The notes under the pieces: generated by a model
What the model was told of the DNA's origin: nothing
What the model saw: the letters and a program-made list of their open reading frames with translations, nothing else
Databases searched by the model: none
In this document: positions 57,334 through 64,000 of the stretch, one piece after another
Position numbering within the stretch: position 1 is the stretch's first letter
Layout: each line of letters starts with the position of its first letter
Origin: an uncultured Pelagibacteraceae bacterium
Lineage (GTDB): Bacteria > Pseudomonadota > Alphaproteobacteria > Pelagibacterales > AG-422-B15
Direction of reading: 5' to 3'
Length of the DNA: 64,000 nt
Assembly: GCA_902524285.1 (NCBI GenBank)
Contig: CABZCR010000005.1
Location: 19,988 to 83,987, forward strand
Translations under genes and position numbers: made by a program

Positions 57334-57696
57334 ATGAGCATTTTAGCAAATCCTCTTCGACTAATCTTCTTTTTTTATTTATTTTATCTTTATTACTCAT
57401 ATGTGCGACCTGTGCCTTCTGACTCTACAGTAAGAGAGGTAGCAAATTTAATTACTGATTATGGAATACACTTTATCTCATTTTTCATACTTGGCGCCTT
57501 GGCACAATTGGCTAATAATAAAAACAATGATTTTGTATTTGGTATCAGCTTAGCCCTGATCACAAGTGTTTTTATTGAGTTTATACATTTTTTTATACCG
57601 TTTCGTGATTTTGAAATAATGGAAGGTTTTGCAAATATAGTTGGTTGTGTATCAGCTATTTATCTAATAAGTTATTTAAGAAAAAAAAATGAGTAA
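57334..57696 (+). CDS. VanZ-like membrane protein
   Basis: SFFILGALAQLA, FIEFIHFFIPFRDFEIMEGFANIVGC. Confidence 0.65.
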   Translation: MSILANPLRLIFFFYLFYLYYSYVRPVPSDSTVREVANLITDYGIHFISFFILGALAQLANNKNNDFVFGISLALITSVFIEFIHFFIPFRDFEIMEGFANIVGCVSAIYLISYLRKKNE

Positions 57697-58057
57697 ACTT
57701 TTAATTAGAAATATATGTCAACCACCGGATAGCAATCCTTACGGTACAGCTCATGGAGCTTGGATCGTGAAGCAAATGGCCCATGGAGGCATTTATATGA
57801 CTCAGCTTGTTTCAAAAGGAAATGCCGTATTAGTGGAATCTAAAGTTAAATATAAAAATCCAATGCATGTTGGTAAATTCATCAATGTTTACGGATCAAT
57901 TGTATCTGTAAAGCAGTCGAAAATGATATTCAAAATTACCGCAATGCGTTCTGAAATGAATCAAAAGGAAGTTGAAGTGGCGGTAGGGGAGTTTTCCTAC
58001 GTTGCTATCAATGACAAAAATAAAACAAGAAAATTTAAACCAAATTTAAAGATCTAA
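57689..58057 (+). CDS. Hotdog-fold acyl-CoA thioesterase-like
   Basis: NPYGTAHGAWIVKQMAHGG, SKVKYKNPMHVGKFINVYGSIV. Confidence 0.65.
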   Translation: MSKLLIRNICQPPDSNPYGTAHGAWIVKQMAHGGIYMTQLVSKGNAVLVESKVKYKNPMHVGKFINVYGSIVSVKQSKMIFKITAMRSEMNQKEVEVAVGEFSYVAINDKNKTRKFKPNLKI

Positions 58058-58085
58058 AAAAAAGCCCCCAAACTAATGGGGGCTT
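58056..58085 (-). terminator. Intrinsic terminator on minus strand
   Basis: Minus strand AAGCCCCC-ATTAGTTT-GGGGGCTT followed by a T-run. Confidence 0.85.
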
Positions 58086-58092
58086 AATGTAG

Positions 58093-58191
58093 TTAAAACG
58101 GAGCTCCACTCAAAAAGTGGAGGTTTCCACATCTACAATCACATGGAATTTCACTACTCGAGCAAAGCTCCTCTATACTACCTATAGACAT
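58093..58191 (-). CDS. Unannotated 32-aa Cys-rich small ORF MSIGSIEELCSSSEIPCDCRCGNLHFLSGAPF
   Basis: GGAGG SD 6 nt upstream of ATG (58198-58202), stop immediately followed by intrinsic terminator; fills an otherwise empty intergenic gap. Confidence 0.55.
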   Translation of the reverse strand: MSIGSIEELCSSSEIPCDCRCGNLHFLSGAPF

Positions 58192-58276
58192 AGACCACCT
58201 CCTTTCATTAAATATGGTTAAAACTGTATTAGTATATATAATTTACTGGATTCTTATTTCAATCAAGGAGTTTATT

Positions 58277-58714
58277 ATGCAACCCGAATTAATTTTTGAG
58301 CCAGTCATCAATATGCTGTGGCTTTCTTTGGCTGTTTTTGCCTTTGGGACAGTACTTAGACTAAAGGCCATTGTCATCGATAAGAAGAATACAGAAGATG
58401 ATTTTAAAATACCCACATTTGAAAACGGCAGCGAATTAATTCAAAATAGTCAGCGAAATTTGACAAATTTGTTCGAATTTCCAATCTTCTTTTACGCTGT
58501 TTGCATTATGATTTATGTAACGGGAACAGTTGATGAGTATTTTATGTTGTTAGCAACATGGTTCTTTTGGTTAAGAGTTCTACACTCAATCGTTCATATA
58601 TTTTACAATAAAATCATACCTGGTGTTGCCTTACCAGTTAGAACGCTATTTTGGTTACCGTCTACGATTATCCTAGCATGGATGGCTTATCGAGCCTGCT
58701 CTTTAATGATCTGA
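58277..58714 (+). CDS. MAPEG-family membrane protein (copy 1)
   Basis: SQRNLTNLFEFPIFFYAVCIMIYV, RVLHSIVHI; start re-assigned to MQPELIF with AAGGAG SD. Confidence 0.75.
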   Translation: MQPELIFEPVINMLWLSLAVFAFGTVLRLKAIVIDKKNTEDDFKIPTFENGSELIQNSQRNLTNLFEFPIFFYAVCIMIYVTGTVDEYFMLLATWFFWLRVLHSIVHIFYNKIIPGVALPVRTLFWLPSTIILAWMAYRACSLMI

Positions 58715-59136
58715 TGTTAACTAATATTTTAGTTCCAGCACTTGGGCTTATTTTATTAACTTTTGTTATTGGATTAATTCATACAATCGCATCAGTTAAT
58801 CTAATGGGTAAAGGCAAGGACTGGGAGGAAAGTGGAATTCCTATTGAGCCTTATAAAGATGCACCGCTATATTTAAAAATTATAAAAAATAATATTTCAA
58901 ATATATTTGAGTTTTCAGTAATTTTTTATTTTCTGATTGGGGTTATCGTTTTTATTGAAATCGAAAGTACTTTTTTGCTAATTTGCGCATGGTTATATTT
59001 ATTATTTAGAGTGATCCATTCTATTGTGCATATCTGTTTCAATAACACTGCAGCAAGAGGCGCCATCTGGATTTTTTCACAAACTGCTTTGTTGTTATTG
59101 TTTCTTGGAACTGCGTATTATGTTTTAAGTAGCTGA
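58714..59136 (+). CDS. MAPEG-family membrane protein (copy 2)
   Basis: IKNNISNIFEFSVIFYFLIGVIVF, RVIHSIVHICFN; TGATG overlap with copy 1. Confidence 0.7.
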   Translation: MLTNILVPALGLILLTFVIGLIHTIASVNLMGKGKDWEESGIPIEPYKDAPLYLKIIKNNISNIFEFSVIFYFLIGVIVFIEIESTFLLICAWLYLLFRVIHSIVHICFNNTAARGAIWIFSQTALLLLFLGTAYYVLSS

Positions 59137-59466
59137 TACCCCGGCATCAGATAATTTTTTCTTAAGTTTACCTGTAAGCATTAAATAAGCCATATGATGA
59201 TCACCAATGAGTGACCATAAAGGATATTTAAACGTAGCGGGTTTATTTTTTTCTATAAAGAAATGTCCAATCCATGCAGGACCATAACCTGCAAGTAAGA
59301 TTAAAGGCAGGAATAAGTAATTTTGAGTTAGCAGCAGGGACCAAAATAGAACTTGGTAACCAATCGTACCAAAATAATGCAGCATCCTTGTGCTTTTTTT
59401 GCTGTGTTCCCTTAAATAGAAAGGAAAAAAATCTTTGTAATTTGTATATCTAGCTGGATTTTCCAT
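59125..59466 (-). CDS. DUF962/Mpo1-like protein
   Basis: FPFYLREHSKKSTRMLHYFGTIGY, GYGPAWIGHFFIEKNKPATFKYPLWSLIGD. Confidence 0.82.
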   Translation of the reverse strand: MENPARYTNYKDFFPFYLREHSKKSTRMLHYFGTIGYQVLFWSLLLTQNYLFLPLILLAGYGPAWIGHFFIEKNKPATFKYPLWSLIGDHHMAYLMLTGKLKKKLSDAGVSAT

Positions 59467-59574
59467 AGAATAAACATTATATTTCGATCATGAATCTAGA
59501 CAACAAAATAATGTACATAATGGTTGCTGCTTTTGTGGTCTTTATACTGATATCCAGCTTCAGCGCATAATTTC

Positions 59575-60285
59575 ATGACAAATTTTGGCTATATTCCTGT
59601 ATATGCGCTTAGATTCATGATTGCATATTTTATTGTAACGAATGCCGCGGCTATGATTTTATTTCCTGGAGGAACTTTATTTAATCCAGATTTAAATTCT
59701 TACTCTTTTAGTGGAAATTTTTTTAGTGACTTGGGAATCACATTTACTCGCGATGGCACTCAGAACTTTCTCTCAAGCTTTTTATTTAACAGCTCTTTGT
59801 TGATAATGGGACTATGCGCTGTCTCTCACGTATTTGTACCAAATTTATTTAGAGAGAATAAGAAAACTTATGTGATTTCAGTCATTGCATCAATTTTATT
59901 AGTTATTTCTGGAATATCTTTCATTGGCGTTGGTTTAACACCAGCTGATATTTATTTTGAAGAGCATGTTTGGTTTGTTATTTTAGCTTTTAACGCTCAA
60001 ACTGTTGGTATTTTTTTTATGACAATCGCATTTTTACTGAGCAAAATAAGTAATAGATATACTATTGTTGCTTTTATCTATTTTATAAATGTCGCTCTTT
60101 ATACAATCTTTGAAACAAGTGAGCCTCCACCTGACTTCAATCCATTTGAATTGGAAAATGTTGAAGAGTTCATAGATTACAACCGATTCACGATATCAGT
60201 TGTTTGGCAAAAAATAATTACAGTTATTTCTATGATCAGTATTCTGATCTTTACATTTGGTTACAAGAAACTTTTAAATGACTAG
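59575..60285 (+). CDS. DUF998-like membrane protein, paralog 1
   Basis: YSFSGNFFSDLGITFTRDGTQNFLSSFLFN; GVGLTPADIYFEEHVWF. Confidence 0.6.
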   Translation: MTNFGYIPVYALRFMIAYFIVTNAAAMILFPGGTLFNPDLNSYSFSGNFFSDLGITFTRDGTQNFLSSFLFNSSLLIMGLCAVSHVFVPNLFRENKKTYVISVIASILLVISGISFIGVGLTPADIYFEEHVWFVILAFNAQTVGIFFMTIAFLLSKISNRYTIVAFIYFINVALYTIFETSEPPPDFNPFELENVEEFIDYNRFTISVVWQKIITVISMISILIFTFGYKKLLND

Positions 60286-60994
60286 ATTCTGGTGTGTACA
60301 TATCCCAAGAATTGCATCTGCTTATTATATTTTTGCGGTAATCATTGCTATGCTTCTATACCCTGGCGGTAATCATATAGAACTAGATCAAGTAGGTTAT
60401 TCATTTCATAAAAATTTTCTTAGTGAGCTTGGTTTTCATAAAACAATGTCTGGAGATTTAAATTTTTTTTCATCGTTTTTCTGGAATACTGCAATGTACA
60501 TGCTCTTATTACAAGGCATAGCTTTTTTGTTTATTCCGAGTTTATTTAGGGTAAATCGTTACTCGTTTATATTTGCTTGTTTAGGAACATTATTTATGTT
60601 TCCGGCTTGTGTTTTTTTTGTAGGAGTTGCCTTAACACCAGGTGATATTTACTTTGATGCGCATCTATTTACTACAACTATGGCATTTAATTTATACTCT
60701 GTAGCAATTCTCTTTTATGTTCTTGCTTTTTTATTTAGTCCTTTATCAAACTATTATGCGTCAGGAGGCGTGCTACTTTTTATTGCAGTAGGAGTTTATG
60801 CCTATTATCTTGGTGACTTTCAACCGATTGATGCAATAAATGACCGTGTTCGTTTTTTAGAAACGTACACAATGGATTTCTTGATATTTAATGTAGTGTT
60901 ACAGAAGGTGATGATTATTCTAATGATTACAACAATTATCATGTTTACGTTTGGCCTCGATAAGTTAATAGGAAAAAAAAATGCAAATGACTAA
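60278..60994 (+). CDS. DUF998-like membrane protein, paralog 2
   Basis: YSFHKNFLSELGFHKTMSGDLNFFSSFFWN; GVALTPGDIYFDAHLF. Confidence 0.6.
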   Translation: MTRFWCVHIPRIASAYYIFAVIIAMLLYPGGNHIELDQVGYSFHKNFLSELGFHKTMSGDLNFFSSFFWNTAMYMLLLQGIAFLFIPSLFRVNRYSFIFACLGTLFMFPACVFFVGVALTPGDIYFDAHLFTTTMAFNLYSVAILFYVLAFLFSPLSNYYASGGVLLFIAVGVYAYYLGDFQPIDAINDRVRFLETYTMDFLIFNVVLQKVMIILMITTIIMFTFGLDKLIGKKNAND

Positions 60995-61664
60995 ATTTTG
61001 GACAGTCTATATCATTCGATTTGTATCAATTTTTTTTGTTGTCTCAGTAATTATTGCTTCATATTTTTTTCCAGGAGGAAACATACATAATCCTGATCAA
61101 ATTGGTTATTCATTTAGTCATAATTTTTTAAGTGAACTGGGTGGGTATATTACATTTGCGGGAGATATTAACAGTATTTCATCATTTTTTTTTAACTCTG
61201 CACTTTTTTGTTTTTTATTGGTCGGAATATCAAGTTTTTTCATTCCATCATTATTTACAGAAAATAAAGTTTCGTATTTTTGTGCGTGCATAGCAGCAGT
61301 ACTTTTTTTCATTGGAATGGTATTTTTTGCTGGAGTAGCCCTAACGCCGCACGATTTATATAGAGATGCACATGTATTTTTTGCAATAAATGCATTTCGT
61401 TGGTTAGTACCAGCATCATTATTCTTTGTAATAGCCTTTTTTCTAAGTAATGCGGACAATAAGTATACTGTTGTGAATATTATTTTTCTTATATCAACCG
61501 TAATCTATGTAATTTATCAAATATACTCTGGTGATCCAAGATTGAATGAAGAACTATTAGTGCAAAATGTATTAATGCAAAAATCTATAGCAATAATCCA
61601 TATTATCAGTATTTTTTCTCTTACCTTCTGCTTCAACAGCCAAATAAAGAATAAAAATTTATAA
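60981..61664 (+). CDS. DUF998-like membrane protein, paralog 3
   Basis: YSFSHNFLSELGGYITFAGDINSISSFFFN; GVALTPHDLYRDAHVFF. Confidence 0.6.
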   Translation: MQMTKFWTVYIIRFVSIFFVVSVIIASYFFPGGNIHNPDQIGYSFSHNFLSELGGYITFAGDINSISSFFFNSALFCFLLVGISSFFIPSLFTENKVSYFCACIAAVLFFIGMVFFAGVALTPHDLYRDAHVFFAINAFRWLVPASLFFVIAFFLSNADNKYTVVNIIFLISTVIYVIYQIYSGDPRLNEELLVQNVLMQKSIAIIHIISIFSLTFCFNSQIKNKNL

Positions 61665-63161
61665 ATTTGGAGTTTTGTTAATCCAAGGAGATATTTCCTC
61701 TAATTGTGCAGCCAGAGAGATTAATGTTTCTTCATCTGCATATCTTGATGCAAATTGTACGCCCAAAGGTAAATTATCACTAGTCCAATATGTTGGTAAT
61801 GAAATTGATGGCTGCCCAGTAATGTTTTGAAGCATTGCATCAGGCGAGTACCATAAACTCTCAGGCGCTAAGTTGTTAAGAATAGAGTCTCTAATTGATT
61901 GAATACGAAATACCCAACCCAATTTTAAAGTCATGATAATTTCACTTAAAATACTTGCTTGTTTGTTTGGTCTAATTTCACCAATGAAAGGAGGTTTCTG
62001 AGATATGATAGGAGTCAAGACTACATCATACTTATCAGTTTCTTCCATTGCTGATCGAGCAATCTTTTGCATAGTATAACGTGCCCAAGTGTAGTCACTT
62101 GCTCTGAAACTTTTTCCCAAGTAATTAAATAGTCTAGTTGCCGTTTCAACTTCATTTTTCTTAAATCCTCTTCCAACAATATCTTTCAATTCATTAAACA
62201 TCTGGGTTACATGAGACGATATAGTTATTGTAAATGCTCTTGCTGCGAGAAGTCCGTCATAACTGAAATTTATTTCTTCAACATCGTGACCTAAGTCTTC
62301 ACATAATTTGGCGTTGAATTTAATCGCTTCAATTGCATCAGAGGAAGGTTCAATTCCAACAGGACTTCTAAGATTAAATCCAATCTTAAGTTTATTTTTT
62401 TTACTCAGAGCTTCAACAAGAGAACCTTTTTTGTATGGAATTCCATAAGGATCACCCACAACATTTCCAAACAAACAATCATACATATAAGCTGTGTCTC
62501 TGACTGTTCGAGAAACAATACCGGAGTGGGTAAGACCTCCCCATTTATCACCGTGAGAAGGCGCGAATGATGTTCTTGCTCTATTAGGCTTTAATCCAAC
62601 TAGACCGCATGATGCTGCGGGAATTCGAATTGATCCACCTCCATCACTTGCATGTGCAATGGGAACTATTCGACTTGAAACTGCTGAAGCTGCACCACCA
62701 CTAGATCCACCTGTTGTTCTATTGGTATCCCAAGGATTTCTTGTTGGGCCAAATTCAGTTGGCTCAGTTGTAACCATAAGACCGTATTCAGGTGTTGCAG
62801 ATTTTCCACATATAACAGCGCCAGTTTCTCTAAATTGTCTTGTGAGGTGATTGTCGTAAGGCATTTTAGTGTTTTTTAAATACTTACTGCCTTGCATCAT
62901 GTGATAGTTAGCTAAAGAACTATCCATATCTTTCATAAGAAATGGAACTCCAATAAAAGTTCCATTTAATTCTTTGTTTCTGTTTATTGACTCGAATGCA
63001 TAGTGATACATTGTGCGATGCACTGCATTTAATTTAGGGTTCAGCTTTTCAATTAGATCAATGGCACTATCAAGAGGATCAATAGGGGATATTTCTTTAT
63101 TTCTAATTAATTCGGCTATGCCCAAACCATCATAATTTGTATATTCTTTGAAAATAGCCAT
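61659..63161 (-). CDS. Amidase (amidase-signature family)
   Basis: FLMKDMDSSLA, TTGGSSGGAASAVSSRIVPIAHASDGGGSIRIPAASCGLVGLKPNRAR. Confidence 0.9.
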   Translation of the reverse strand: MAIFKEYTNYDGLGIAELIRNKEISPIDPLDSAIDLIEKLNPKLNAVHRTMYHYAFESINRNKELNGTFIGVPFLMKDMDSSLANYHMMQGSKYLKNTKMPYDNHLTRQFRETGAVICGKSATPEYGLMVTTEPTEFGPTRNPWDTNRTTGGSSGGAASAVSSRIVPIAHASDGGGSIRIPAASCGLVGLKPNRARTSFAPSHGDKWGGLTHSGIVSRTVRDTAYMYDCLFGNVVGDPYGIPYKKGSLVEALSKKNKLKIGFNLRSPVGIEPSSDAIEAIKFNAKLCEDLGHDVEEINFSYDGLLAARAFTITISSHVTQMFNELKDIVGRGFKKNEVETATRLFNYLGKSFRASDYTWARYTMQKIARSAMEETDKYDVVLTPIISQKPPFIGEIRPNKQASILSEIIMTLKLGWVFRIQSIRDSILNNLAPESLWYSPDAMLQNITGQPSISLPTYWTSDNLPLGVQFASRYADEETLISLAAQLEEISPWINKTPNL

Positions 63162-63235
63162 TATTAATTATATTAACCCTAAAAATATGATAATCTCTTT
63201 AAAATTTTTTTAATGATTCAGTCTATTTAAAACCT

Positions 63236-63874
63236 ATGGCAGATGCAAATAAGAAAAAAGGAAACCCAGTCATTAATTTTATTAAAAGGTACTTTTTTAC
63301 AGGTCTTTTAATATCGGCGCCAATTGGAGCGACGATTTACATTACAATATTTATTGTCGAATTTATTGCTGGACTGGTTCCAGACAGATTTAACCCAAAT
63401 GGGCTGCTACCCGAGATTATTGGCTATAAAATTCCTGGCCTTGAATTAATTATAGCATTTCTATCTTTTATCTTAATTGGTCTAATATTTTCAACTTTAT
63501 TTGGAAAAGCCATACTCGGTTATTTTGACAATCTTATTACACGTATTCCATTAGCGGGCAATGTCTATAAAGCTATCAAACAAATCACTGAGACATTCTC
63601 AAATACTGATTCAGCATATCAAAAAGTTGTTCTCATCGAGTATCCAAGAAAAGATATATATGCAATTGGCTTTATGACAGGTGAGACAAAAGGTGAAATT
63701 AAGGAAAGACAGAAAATAGAAATGGTCAATGTATTTGTTCCAACCACACCAAATCCTACCTCAGGGTTTTTACTCTTCATACCTAAAGATGATATCGTTG
63801 AACTTGATATGTCTGTTGAAGATGCGATTAAATTGGTTGTATCAGCAGGCATGGTGGTACCACCAAGGAAATAA
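63236..63874 (+). CDS. DUF502 family membrane protein
   Basis: FFTGLLISAPIGATIYITIFIVEF, IPLAGNVYKAIKQITETF, VNVFVPTTPNPTSGFLLFIPKDD. Confidence 0.82.
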   Translation: MADANKKKGNPVINFIKRYFFTGLLISAPIGATIYITIFIVEFIAGLVPDRFNPNGLLPEIIGYKIPGLELIIAFLSFILIGLIFSTLFGKAILGYFDNLITRIPLAGNVYKAIKQITETFSNTDSAYQKVVLIEYPRKDIYAIGFMTGETKGEIKERQKIEMVNVFVPTTPNPTSGFLLFIPKDDIVELDMSVEDAIKLVVSAGMVVPPRK

Positions 63875-64000
63875 TTAGCCAGTTTTTAAATAATCGATTG
63901 CAACTTGATTCCTAAATAGATGCAAAAGTGTCCTTTGTGCTTTGCCCGCAGATTTTTTCAAATCCGGATCTTCTTTAACGATATCCATGGCAACGCCTCT

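Noticed and set aside
61118-61459. 113-aa minus-strand ORF opposite DUF998-like paralog 3
   Set aside because: Shadow ORF; the plus-strand paralog family is clearly the coding frame.
1-64000. tRNA, rRNA or transposon
   Set aside because: No cloverleaf, rRNA core or transposase/integrase protein recognised by eye or in the ORF track.

Overview
AT-rich, gene-dense bacterial chromosome segment. Protein families suggest a marine alphaproteobacterium; that is inference, since no rRNA or tRNA was recognised. The window starts inside an AtuA-family gene. It then carries a branched-chain amino-acid (Liv) ABC transport locus split in two: livF, an acyl-CoA synthetase and two tandem livK at 0.8-5.8 kb, and livGMH at 18.7-21.4 kb. 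Between them lie catabolic genes and an accessory segment (about 14.4-18.7 kb) bounded and subdivided by repeats that include the 3' end of livG. From 23 to 56 kb there is a large phosphorus-acquisition region: plcP + glycosyltransferase lipid remodelling, porin, sixA/ppk/ppx, phoR-pstSCAB-phoU-phoB, arsC + aquaporin, a C-P lyase operon phnGHIJKLMN with phnF and a DUF1045 protein, an MFS transporter, phnCDE1E2, a PhnZ-like HD protein, a DSP phosphatase and phnX. Sequence-level highlights: (1) livG-3'-end-derived repeats framing two cargo modules, one an array of small membrane proteins; (2) phnM split by a one-base shift at an A7 tract; (3) an unannotated 32-aa Cys-rich ORF on the minus strand with perfect Shine-Dalgarno and intrinsic terminator (58.06-58.20 kb); (4) 11-bp-phased Pho-box-like arrays upstream of pstS, phnC, an MFS gene and, less certainly, plcP; (5) a putative PhnF operator; (6) strong hairpins immediately after both P-uptake binding-protein genes (pstS and phnD). 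All calls are by eye from sequence and the ORF track; no searches were run.
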